From: Sphingobium xanthum | Lineage (GTDB): Bacteria > Pseudomonadota > Alphaproteobacteria > Sphingomonadales > Sphingomonadaceae | Assembly: GCF_019737615.1 (NCBI RefSeq) | Contig: NZ_JAHKKS010000005.1 | Coordinates: forward strand, 1-64,000 | Reading direction: 5' to 3' | DNA: 64,000 nucleotides | Shown here: positions 1 through 9,960 of the stretch, piece after piece | How the letters are laid out: every line of letters begins with the position of its first letter | How positions within the stretch are numbered: the first letter of the stretch is position 1 | Program-made: the position numbers and the translations under genes | The notes under the pieces: generated by a model | The model's database searches: none | Told to the model about the DNA's origin: nothing | Seen by the model: only the letters and a program-made list of their open reading frames with translations

Positions 1-338
1 AGATTGATGTACTGGTCATATTCGCGGCGCCACTGGATGAGCGAGCCCCAGAGCGAGATATGGTCCGGCACCGTGTCCGGCCAGCCGACCGCGCCGAAGA
101 AGATGGCGTCGGGCGATCCGATCCGCGCCTTCCAGTCCTCCGGCATCATGACGCCGTGCTTCAGATAATAGTCGCAGCTCGCGAAATCGTGCCATGTCTG
201 CTCGAACGTGAAGCCATAGAGCTGCGCGGCGCGCTCAAGCACACGGATGCCCTCGGGTAGCACTTCCTTGCCGATACCGTCGCCCGGGATGACCGAGATG
301 CTGTAGTTGCGCTGTCCCCTGCCCGCTGCTTCCGCCAT
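1..338 (-). CDS. Tartrate/D-malate dehydrogenase-like protein (partial, N-terminal part)
   Basis: Reading leftwards from the ATG at 338, the first ~112 residues show the isocitrate/isopropylmalate dehydrogenase fold start (YSISVIPGDGIGKEV), then DYYLKHGVMMPEDW, DAIFFGAVGWPDTVPDHISLWG and R-REYDQYIN. The HGVMMP and GxPDxVPDHxxLWG blocks are typical of the tartrate dehydrogenase/decarboxylase and D-malate dehydrogenase (TtuC/DmlA) branch rather than LeuB or Icd. The family oxidises and decarboxylates D-malate or tartrate with NAD and a divalent metal, in the cytoplasm. The 3' end lies beyond the window. It is on the same strand as the MFS, hydrolase and TonB-receptor genes, about 100 bp downstream of the MFS stop, so it probably forms the last visible gene of that operon. 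The exact substrate cannot be told from this fragment. Confidence 0.85.
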   Translation of the reverse strand, partial: MAEAAGRGQRNYSISVIPGDGIGKEVLPEGIRVLERAAQLYGFTFEQTWHDFASCDYYLKHGVMMPEDWKARIGSPDAIFFGAVGWPDTVPDHISLWGSLIQWRREYDQYIN

Positions 339-439
339 GGCTATCCCCCGTTTATTCGTGGGCGCTGGATATCGGATGGCCCGGGACGAGGAAATGTCCG
401 GGGCGGCAATATGTCGAGCCTATATCGCCCTTCAGCGGT

Positions 440-1705
440 TCAGCTATGCCAGTCGCGCCGCAGCCTTGGGCCTGCGAACGCCATGAGCGTCGCGGCCAGC
501 GCATAGAGCCCGAGCGAATAGAGCATGGAATAACGCAGCGCCTCGGTGCCGTAGACCGGCGTCAGCGCTTCGGACAGAGCGCCGAGCGCATAGATGCCGC
601 CACCGAGCCCAATGAGATTGTTGATCAGCAGGAAGCAGGCCGAGGCCGTCGCGCGAGCGGAGGGACCCACGAGATGCTGGACAGCCGAGAGGATCGGCCC
701 GAGCCAGACATAGGACATGGCCTGCGGGATCAGGAACAGGATGAAGGCGAGGCGCGCGCTGCCGCTGTAGATACCCGCGGCGAAGAACGGGACGCCGATG
801 ATGAAAGCGAAAGCTGGCACCCAGGCGAACCAGGCGCGGTCCCGCTTGCCGAGCCGGTCGCCGAGCCAGCCGCCAAGCAGCATGCCCGCCACACCGCCGA
901 GCAGCAGCACGGCGCCGATGAAATGCGACGTCTCGATCAGGCCGAGACCGAAGCTGCGGCGCAGCAGGCTCGGTAGCCAGAAGGCGAGACCATAGCCCAG
1001 CATCGAACTGCTCGCCGCGCCGAACGAGAGCAGCCAGAAGGACGGCTTGGCGGCCAGCATGGACGCAATCTCACCGAAGCTTGCCGCGGGCGCGGCGGCA
1101 GTTTCGGCGGGGGCTGGTTGCCGCCCGTCCCGCACGATCAGCTTGAAAAGCGGCGCGAGGATAATCCCCGCGATGCCCACCGCGATGAAGGCCGTGCGCC
1201 AGTTCACCTGCGCCGCGATATAGCCGCCGGCCAGCACGCCCGCTGCCGAACCGAGCGGGATGCCGAGCGAATAGATGGAGAGCGCGAAGGCGCGCCGGTG
1301 GCTCGGGAAATATTCGCCGATCAGCGCATAGGACGGCGCGACACCGCCCGCCTCGCCGATGCCGACGCCGAGCCGGGCGAGGAAGATCTGCCAGAAGCTG
1401 TGAGCAAAGCCGCACAAGGCGGTGAATCCGCTCCACAAGACCAGCGAGATGGTGATGACCCAGCTGCGGCTGGTGCGATCGGCGAGCCACGCAAAGGGCA
1501 CGCCGAGCGTCGAATAAAGCAGCGCGAAGGCCAGCCCGCCCAGCAAGCCCATCTGCCCGTCGCTGAGGTTCAGCTCTTCCTGGATCGGCCCCGCGAGGAT
1601 CGCGAGGATCTGCCGATCGACGAAATTGAAGATGTAGACGAGCAGCAGCATGCCCAGCACGACATTGGGGCGCGCGGTCGATGCGGCTGAAGGTGCCTCG
1701 CTCAT
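440..1705 (-). CDS. Spinster-type MFS transporter
   Basis: 421-residue integral membrane protein with about 12 hydrophobic segments. The first helix carries YIFNFVDRQILAIL, followed by the MFS loop GVPFAWLADRTSRS and a GVGIGEAGGVAPSYALI segment. NFxDRxxLxxL plus GxGEAG is the pattern of the bacterial Spinster-like subgroup, which in sphingomonads often accompanies TonB receptors and hydrolases. It would move an organic acid or other small product across the inner membrane; the substrate is unknown. The ATG follows the upstream hydrolase stop with no spacer (TGAATG), so the two are probably translationally coupled. Confidence 0.9.
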   Translation of the reverse strand: MSEAPSAASTARPNVVLGMLLLVYIFNFVDRQILAILAGPIQEELNLSDGQMGLLGGLAFALLYSTLGVPFAWLADRTSRSWVITISLVLWSGFTALCGFAHSFWQIFLARLGVGIGEAGGVAPSYALIGEYFPSHRRAFALSIYSLGIPLGSAAGVLAGGYIAAQVNWRTAFIAVGIAGIILAPLFKLIVRDGRQPAPAETAAAPAASFGEIASMLAAKPSFWLLSFGAASSSMLGYGLAFWLPSLLRRSFGLGLIETSHFIGAVLLLGGVAGMLLGGWLGDRLGKRDRAWFAWVPAFAFIIGVPFFAAGIYSGSARLAFILFLIPQAMSYVWLGPILSAVQHLVGPSARATASACFLLINNLIGLGGGIYALGALSEALTPVYGTEALRYSMLYSLGLYALAATLMAFAGPRLRRDWHS

Positions 1706-2578
1706 TCAGCCCACATGCTTATGCAGAAATGCATTGATCGCCTCCAGCGCCACCGGCTCGTCGAGCAAGGGTGCATGGCCGCGACGCGGGACGTCAACCG
1801 CTTCGAAAGGCCCGCTGTGCCGCGCCGCCATTTCGGTGACGGTATCGCGCGCGAGAAGATCGGACAGTTCGCCGCGCAGCATGAGTACCGGCTTGGCCGA
1901 AAGGGCGTCCCAAAGCGGCCAGAGATCGGGCGGCACGGTGTCCGGCTGATCGCCCTTGATGCTCTGCGAGATCGCCGGATCATAAGCGAAGCGCACGCGG
2001 CCATCCGCATCCTCGCGGCAGGTACGGCGCGCAAAGGCCAACCAGTCCTCCGGCCCGAAATCGGGGAAGGCCTCGCCATTGATGCGGGCGCAGCGTGCTG
2101 CGGCGCCTTCCCAGCTGTCGAAGGCAGCACCGGGGCCGACATAGGACTGGATGCGCGCCAGCCCCGCCGGGTCGAGCGCGGCGCCGACATCGTTCAGCAC
2201 GACGGCCGGGAAGCGATCGGGCTGGAGACAGGCCATGAGCATGGCCATGAGCCCGCCCATCGACGTGCCGATCAGCGCCACGCGATCTATGCCGAGCCCG
2301 TCGAGCAACGCGAACATGTCCGCGCTGTAGATGTCGGGCCGGTAATTGGCGGGATCCGGATCGGATTCCGACAGGCCGCGGCCGCGCTGGTCCGGCACGA
2401 TCAGGCGATGGCGGCCGGCCAGATACGGGATCAGGGGTTCGAAATCGGCGCTGTTGCGGGTCAGCCCGTGCATCAGGAGCAAAGGGAGCCCTTCGCCCGG
2501 ATAAATCCGGGCGAAGAGGCCGAGCTCACCGCTCGCGCTGACGAAGCGGTGAGGCTCGAAGGCGGGTGTCGGCGTCAT
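1706..2578 (-). CDS. Alpha/beta-fold hydrolase
   Basis: 290 residues without a clear signal peptide, so probably cytoplasmic. It has the alpha/beta hydrolase plan: oxyanion-hole segment LLLMHGLTRNS near residue 35, then DQRGRGLSESDPDP, nucleophile elbow GTSMGG (Ser near residue 105), a late LRGELSDLL strand that could carry the acid, and the catalytic His in VPRRGHAPLLDEP near residue 270. The family includes esterases, lactonases and C-C hydrolases, and the sequence does not settle which. It lies 25 bp downstream of the TonB receptor stop and directly abuts the MFS gene, suggesting hydrolysis of an imported ester or lactone whose product is then processed by the operon. Confidence 0.88.
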   Translation of the reverse strand: MTPTPAFEPHRFVSASGELGLFARIYPGEGLPLLLMHGLTRNSADFEPLIPYLAGRHRLIVPDQRGRGLSESDPDPANYRPDIYSADMFALLDGLGIDRVALIGTSMGGLMAMLMACLQPDRFPAVVLNDVGAALDPAGLARIQSYVGPGAAFDSWEGAAARCARINGEAFPDFGPEDWLAFARRTCREDADGRVRFAYDPAISQSIKGDQPDTVPPDLWPLWDALSAKPVLMLRGELSDLLARDTVTEMAARHSGPFEAVDVPRRGHAPLLDEPVALEAINAFLHKHVG

Positions 2579-2603
2579 GCCGCTTCGTCCCGGTCCGGGT
2601 CGT

Positions 2604-4988
<2,385 letters not shown>

Positions 4989-5027
4989 CGATCTCTCTCC
5001 CATGTTTCTGGTTGTCCTGAGCATCGT

Positions 5028-5056
5028 ATATTGAGAGTTGAACCAACTTTCAATAT
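5028..5056. promoter_or_regulatory. Probable TetR operator: 29-bp inverted repeat
   Basis: Two 13-bp arms, ATATTGAGAGTTG (5028-5040) and CAACTTTCAATAT (5044-5056), are inverted repeats with one mismatch around a 3-bp centre. The element sits almost exactly midway between the divergent starts, about 39 bp from the TonB-receptor ATG and 43 bp from the TetR ATG. Size, symmetry and position are those of a TetR-family operator controlling both directions. That the neighbouring TetR protein binds it is inference. Confidence 0.7.
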
Positions 5057-5099
5057 CTCTTGTTTGCTATCACTGGAATGACCGGTTAGCTGTGAGGCG

Positions 5100-5723
5100 A
5101 TGAACAAGGCCGAGGCCCCTTCCCCCGCTCCCGCAAGCAAGGAACCGCGCACGGAGCGCGGCCGGCGCACGCTGCGCAAGCTGCTCGATGCGGCCGCGAC
5201 GGAGTTTGGCGAGAAGGGATTTCACGAAGCGTCGATCACCGGCATCACGAGCCGGGCCGGGACGGCGCTGGGCACGTTCTACACCTATTTCGACTCCAAG
5301 GACGAGATCTTCCGCGCGCTGGTCAAGGACCTCAGCAATAGCGTGCGCGTCACGGCCGGGCAGGCGCTGGCCGGTGGCGAGCTCTCACCGCTCGAAACCG
5401 AGCGGCGCGCCCTCTCCGCTTTCCTGCGCTTCGCGCGCGAGCATAAGGAAATCTACCGGATCATCGACGAATCCGAGTTTGTCGATCCGCCAAGCCATCG
5501 GGCGCACTACGAGACGACTGCGCGGCGCATCCTGGAGCGCCTGCAGAGCGGCGCAAAGCTCGGCGTCTTCCGCAACGATCTAGGCGAGGAACATGCCTGG
5601 GCGATCATGGGCATGAACGTGTTCCTAGGCCTGCGCTACAGCATCTGGTCGGAAGAAGAGTCGGTCGATCGAATCGCCGATCTGGCAAATTCGATCCTGC
5701 GGGATGGCATCGCGACAAGGTAG
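5100..5723 (+). CDS. TetR/AcrR family transcriptional regulator
   Basis: 207 residues. After a ~20-residue charged tail, the N-terminal helix-turn-helix domain spans about 20-70: RRTLRKLLDAAATEFGEKGFHEASITGITSRAGTALGTFYTYFDSKDEIF, with the typical GTFYxYFxSKDExF end. The C-terminal all-helical part should bind a ligand. It diverges from the TonB receptor-hydrolase-MFS operon and shares the palindrome-containing intergenic region, so it most likely represses that operon and itself, with the imported compound or a metabolite as inducer. GTGAGGCG precedes the ATG. Confidence 0.93.
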   Translation: MNKAEAPSPAPASKEPRTERGRRTLRKLLDAAATEFGEKGFHEASITGITSRAGTALGTFYTYFDSKDEIFRALVKDLSNSVRVTAGQALAGGELSPLETERRALSAFLRFAREHKEIYRIIDESEFVDPPSHRAHYETTARRILERLQSGAKLGVFRNDLGEEHAWAIMGMNVFLGLRYSIWSEEESVDRIADLANSILRDGIATR

Positions 5724-5929
5724 CCTGGAGGCTAGTCGCAGGCGGCGCAGGCCCGCGCTCGTCCCGAGTTCGGGTGGTTGAAACCCGCTCTTCCGAGGTC
5801 AATGCCGGAACCGTTGCCAGCTTTTGCGACGAGCCGAGCGGCTTACCGGCTCCGTTCACCGCGACCCGCTTGCCAGCGGCCGTTTTCGGCCTAAGGATTA
5901 TGGTTAATTCAAGTCGTGGGAAATCAACT

Positions 5930-6469
5930 ATGAAAAAATTTGCTTTCGCGGCGCTCGCCGCGCTGACGCTCGCTTATGCCCCTTCGGCACAGGCGACGAC
6001 CTTCGTGCTTCCGAGCGCGAACTTTGCGCTGACCAACGGAACCGTGGCCTCGCCATCGTTCACGGCGTTCTACTTCAACAGCTTCGGCTCGACCGGCGCT
6101 TTCGACGACACGTTCGAATTCACCGTCCCGCAAGACGGGCTGGCGAGCGTGTCGGTATCGACGAGCTTTTCGGGTGGAAGCTCGAACAAGCTGACCTTCA
6201 CGGATTTCATCATCAACGGCACCGCCTACGCGCTGATCGCCAGCCCCGGCGGCCAGTCGCGCACGATCGGCGATATTCCGATTACCAGCGGCGTGCTGAA
6301 CACGATCCGCGTCATCGGCACCATAACGGGGTCGGGCATCTATACTGGCACGGTCACCTTCACGGCCTCGCCGGTTCCCGAGCCGGCCAGCTGGGCGATG
6401 ATGATCGGCGGTTTCGGCCTGATCGGCGCCGCAATGCGTCGCCGCACGACGACGGTCCGCTTCGCCTGA
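5930..6469 (+). CDS. PEP-CTERM (PEPxxWA type) secreted protein
   Basis: 179 residues starting at ATG 5930 (MKKFAFAALAALTLAYAPS, cleavage after AQA); longer upstream reading is unlikely because the signal peptide begins here. The mature part is rich in Thr, Ser and Gly and strand-like, with no recognisable enzyme domain. The C-terminus has the sorting signal SPVPEPASWAMMIGG, a short hydrophobic segment and MRRR. Proteins of this class are recognised by exosortase/archaeosortase-family membrane proteases and end up at the surface or in extracellular matrix. No exosortase gene is in the window. The gene stands alone, followed by a hairpin. Confidence 0.9.
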   Translation: MKKFAFAALAALTLAYAPSAQATTFVLPSANFALTNGTVASPSFTAFYFNSFGSTGAFDDTFEFTVPQDGLASVSVSTSFSGGSSNKLTFTDFIINGTAYALIASPGGQSRTIGDIPITSGVLNTIRVIGTITGSGIYTGTVTFTASPVPEPASWAMMIGGFGLIGAAMRRRTTTVRFA

Positions 6470-6528
6470 TCCGGGACGGAGGCAGCGGCGCTATGGATCG
6501 TCGCTGCGAGAAAGAAACAGGAAGACAG

Positions 6529-6568
6529 ATGGCCGGAGCACCGTTGGGTGCCTCCGGCCATTTCCTTG
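6529..6568 (+). terminator. Probable intrinsic terminator
   Basis: ATGGCCGGAGCACC pairs with GGTGCCTCCGGCCAT (one bulged base) around a GTTG loop and is followed by a T-rich stretch (TTTCCTTGT). It lies about 60 bp after the PEP-CTERM stop. Confidence 0.6.
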
Positions 6569-6678
6569 TCGGTATGTGAGGCCGGCCGCGACGCAACGAC
6601 TCCAGGTTTAACCGACAGCAGCAATCGGAAGCATCCATATGGACCTGTCCGCACAGCACGGCATGGCTGCCGGTCGGA

Positions 6679-7977
6679 CTAAACGTGAGCGCCCGTCATC
6701 GTCGCAGCCAAAGCTTTGTTCTTCGACGTGAAGTGCCCGAAGGCTGCAATCACAACGTAGCAGGCGGCCGGCACTGCCAGTGCGAATGCCAGGCTTCCGG
6801 ACACGTCGGCGACATGCCCGACCACGGGGGGCACAACCGCGCCACCGACGATCGCCATGCAGATGATGCCGGAACCATCCGCCGCACGGGAACCTAACCC
6901 TTCCGAGGCAAGGCTGAAAATGGTCGGAAACATGATCGAATTCATCAGGCCGATTGCGAGCAGACTATAGCCGGCCAGCGCACCGCCGCTGTTGGCGGAA
7001 AGCAGGATGAGCGCGATTGCGAGTACGGCATTGGTCATCAGCACCTTGCCTGGGCTGACCATGCGCAGCACCACCGAGCCGATGAAGCGACCGATGAGAG
7101 CGCCGCCCCAGTAGAGCGGGATGAGTTGGCCGGCGGCTCCCTCTGCAAGGCCGAGGACTCCGGGCAGCATGAGATAGTTCACGATCAACGAGCCGATCGC
7201 CACCTCCGCGCCGACATAGAGGAAGATACAGGCCGTGCCGAAGGCGAAGCGGGGACGCCGCAACAGGTCGAAGCTCGTGAGGATCGAGCCGCCGTCATGG
7301 TGCTCCTCGCGGAGGCGATGGCGGTTGAGCCAGACGACGCCCGCGACCACCAGCAGGGCGAAGGCGATGCCAAGATAAGCATGAACCACGGCCCGGGTCT
7401 CCGCGACGCGATAGGCATCGAGCGCGGCGCCCGAAAGCTGGTCGGCGCTGACGTGCGCGAGGCCACCGAGAATGAGGATCGAGCCGACGAAGGGAAAGAT
7501 CGTCGTGCCGAGCGAATTGAAAGCCTGGGCGAACGTGAGCCGGCTATGTGCGGTCTCGGGAGCGCCGAGCAGCGAAATGAGCGGGTTGGCGACAACCTGA
7601 ACAAGGGTGATGCCGCTCGCCAGCACGAACAGGGCCAGAAGGAACAGGCCGAACATGGCACTCGACGAAGCCGGGATGAACATCAGGCAACCGGCCATCA
7701 TCGTCAGCAGGCCGACGACCGCACCGCGCATATAGCCAATCCGTTTGACGATCGCCGCGCTGGGAATCGACATCACCAGATAGGCGACGAAGAAGGCCGA
7801 CTGCACGAGCATCGCCTCCATGTAACTGAGCGTGAAAAGTTCCTTCAATTTTGGAATGATCACGTCATTCAGCGACGTAATGCCGCCAAAGATGAAGAAC
7901 AACGCCATCACGAACAGTCTCAACTCTGGTGCGTCAACATGCGTGCCGGCCGGATCGTGGGGGCGTGAAATCTCCAT
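6679..7977 (-). CDS. FucP/GluP-like sugar:H+ symporter (FHS family MFS)
   Basis: 432 residues with about 12 membrane segments. The sequence matches the fucose-galactose-glucose symporter family: LFFIFGGITSLNDVIIPKLK in helix 1, QSAFFVAYLVMSIPSA, AGCLMFIPASSS, VQVVANPLISLLG (the conserved V-x-A-N-P segment), TFAQAFNSLGTT, and SIMFPTIFSLA in the C-half. FucP and its relatives import L-fucose, glucose or galactose with protons. It is the last gene of the minus-strand glycan operon, 30 bp after the GH3 stop, so it probably imports the monosaccharide released in the periplasm. That a FucP-type carrier is the end point suggests fucose, galactose or another neutral or acetylated sugar as the product. 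Confidence 0.9.
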   Translation of the reverse strand: MEISRPHDPAGTHVDAPELRLFVMALFFIFGGITSLNDVIIPKLKELFTLSYMEAMLVQSAFFVAYLVMSIPSAAIVKRIGYMRGAVVGLLTMMAGCLMFIPASSSAMFGLFLLALFVLASGITLVQVVANPLISLLGAPETAHSRLTFAQAFNSLGTTIFPFVGSILILGGLAHVSADQLSGAALDAYRVAETRAVVHAYLGIAFALLVVAGVVWLNRHRLREEHHDGGSILTSFDLLRRPRFAFGTACIFLYVGAEVAIGSLIVNYLMLPGVLGLAEGAAGQLIPLYWGGALIGRFIGSVVLRMVSPGKVLMTNAVLAIALILLSANSGGALAGYSLLAIGLMNSIMFPTIFSLASEGLGSRAADGSGIICMAIVGGAVVPPVVGHVADVSGSLAFALAVPAACYVVIAAFGHFTSKNKALAATMTGAHV

Positions 7978-8007
7978 GACAGTCCTTTGGGTGGGAGGCG
8001 GTGACGG

Positions 8008-9960
8008 TCAGAGGCCGGCACCGCGCGGATATAGCGGCGCGACACTATCATCCGGCGCGGCAGGATCCTGACTTTCGACGGCAGACATACTCGAAGGAAG
8101 TTCGAACGGGAGCTTGCCTTCCGGCCGCGCCTTGCCGGTCAGAACATCGTAAACGGCCGCATCGCTGGCGCCGAAGGTCGCGAGCAGCACATGCGCCTTG
8201 TCGCGCACATTGGTGAGGATGGCAGGCCGGTCGAGATTGATGACGACGGCTGTCGGCACGCGCGCCGACGCGCGCTTGATGGCCTCGAAATCCGGTTGCC
8301 CGTCGCGAAAGTCGAGCCGTCCTTCATTTTGCCGGCTTCCGAAGAAATGATGGGGATGCAGAGTCTCGAACGGCGCATCCACGCGCACGATGGCGAGGTC
8401 GGCTTGCGCGGGATCGTCCACGACGGTGAAGCCCCGCGCCCACGCCTCGGCGGCATCGATCTTGTAGAGCCATACCTTGCGTCCGGCGACGAAAGGCAGA
8501 AGATTCTGCCTGTTCTCGAGCAGAACCTGCGCGCGACGCTGGGCCTTCTCGGCCTCGGCTCGGGCACCGGCGTCGCCGACGACATTCAGCGCCGCCGCTT
8601 CATCAACATAAGGATTCTCGAACAGCCCGAGCTGAAACTTGATGCGCAGCACGCGCCGCACGGATTCGTCGATGCGGGAAAGCGGCACTTTGCCGGCCTT
8701 GTAGGCCGCGAGCAATATCGCGCTGTCCGCGACCCCGCCGAACTGATCGATGCCTGCGTTGACACCCTTGGCGAAGCGATCTTCCTTGGACAGTGTCTCA
8801 ACCCCCCAAGGCACGGCAATCGCGTCGATGCCCTGCGGCTTGTCGGCCGTCGGCGCGCTGCACGTGACCGGGCAATCATTGGTGACGGCCCAGTCCGACA
8901 GGACCAGGCCGCGAAAGCCCTTTTGTCCGCGCAACAGGTCGGTCAGCAACTGGCGATTGAAGCCCGCGCCGACCGGCTCCAGCGGCTTGCCGTCGAGCGA
9001 CACGCCAGTGAGAATCGGATAGGTCGGCATGATTCCCGCCGTGCGCACAGCGAGCGCACCGTCGAACGCGGCGACATGCTGGGCAAAGGTCGCATTGCCG
9101 AGCCGGGCGATGCGTCCGTAATAGTTATGGCCGTCGAACCCGTCGGGCTGGGCGCCATAGCCGACCCAATGCTTGACCACCGTCGCGACGCCATCGCGCG
9201 TGAGGCCGGTATCGCTGCCCTGGAACCCGGCAACATAAGCGCCGACGAGGCGCGACACGGCCGCGGGATCCGAGCCGAAGGTCGCGGTCGTGCGCGGCCA
9301 GCGCGGTTCCGTCGCGAGATCGGCCTGCGGGGAGAGCGCCATGTGGATGCCGGTGGCGCGATATTCCCGCCTGGCGATTTCGCCGAACCGGCGAACCAGC
9401 GAGAGATCGCCGATCGCCGCCAGCCCCAGCGTCTCGGGCCAGAGCGAGAAGCCCCCGCCCCGCGTGCTGGCACCGAAGACCGCCTGGAAATGATTGCGCG
9501 GATCGGTGCTGATCGTGAGCGGAATGCCGAGACGGGAGCCTTCCGCGACGCGCTGCGCCGCATTGTTCTGCCGCGCCATGGCATCCGGCGCGACGGCGAG
9601 CCGCGTGATGAAGCTGGTCACCTTCGCCTCGTTGATCAGGCGTGCGGTTTCCTTGGGATCATAGCTGTCGCCTTCATGCCCGAGCGGATCGCGCGAGGGC
9701 AGAGTAGCGTGCATCATCGTGCCGACCTTCTCCTCAAGCGTCATGCGCCGAAGCAGATCCTCGATGCGCACCTCATCTGACCGGCGCCCGTCCTCATAGG
9801 GATCGAGCCGACCATTATGATTGAGGTCGCGATAGGCCTTGGCCGGGCGAGCATCGGCCGACGACATGTTCGAGACGATCGCCGAGATGGCGAGTGCAAG
9901 CGCGGTCAAGCGGAAGGGCATCGAGGTCATGGAGTTGGTTGCTCGCGTCTGTTCTGGCAT
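8008..9960 (-). CDS. Glycoside hydrolase family 3 (beta-glucosidase-like) with N-terminal EF-hand-like loop
   Basis: 650 residues from the ATG at 9960, which overlaps the preceding sulfatase stop as TGATG. A hydrophobic leader (LTALALAISAIVS, residues ~18-30) suggests export. Residues 45-56, DLNHNGRLDPYE, fit a canonical 12-residue EF-hand loop (D1, N3, N5, G6, L8, E12). The GH3 domain follows: EEKVGTMMHA, GIPLTISTDPRNHF, KHWVGYGA near 263, and nucleophile block GLVLSDWAV with Asp356; a second alpha/beta domain occupies the rest. GH3 enzymes remove terminal beta-linked sugars by retention. Between two sulfatase genes and a sugar symporter, it should trim desulfated oligosaccharides in the periplasm. 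The precise sugar is unknown. Confidence 0.9.
   Translation of the reverse strand: MPEQTRATNSMTSMPFRLTALALAISAIVSNMSSADARPAKAYRDLNHNGRLDPYEDGRRSDEVRIEDLLRRMTLEEKVGTMMHATLPSRDPLGHEGDSYDPKETARLINEAKVTSFITRLAVAPDAMARQNNAAQRVAEGSRLGIPLTISTDPRNHFQAVFGASTRGGGFSLWPETLGLAAIGDLSLVRRFGEIARREYRATGIHMALSPQADLATEPRWPRTTATFGSDPAAVSRLVGAYVAGFQGSDTGLTRDGVATVVKHWVGYGAQPDGFDGHNYYGRIARLGNATFAQHVAAFDGALAVRTAGIMPTYPILTGVSLDGKPLEPVGAGFNRQLLTDLLRGQKGFRGLVLSDWAVTNDCPVTCSAPTADKPQGIDAIAVPWGVETLSKEDRFAKGVNAGIDQFGGVADSAILLAAYKAGKVPLSRIDESVRRVLRIKFQLGLFENPYVDEAAALNVVGDAGARAEAEKAQRRAQVLLENRQNLLPFVAGRKVWLYKIDAAEAWARGFTVVDDPAQADLAIVRVDAPFETLHPHHFFGSRQNEGRLDFRDGQPDFEAIKRASARVPTAVVINLDRPAILTNVRDKAHVLLATFGASDAAVYDVLTGKARPEGKLPFELPSSMSAVESQDPAAPDDSVAPLYPRGAGL

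Noticed and set aside
8191..9780. Long open frame (529 codons) on the plus strand opposite the GH3 gene
   Set aside because: It is antisense to a protein with full GH3 motifs; its translation is Arg/Ala/Gly-rich without family motifs, as is common for shadows in high-GC DNA.
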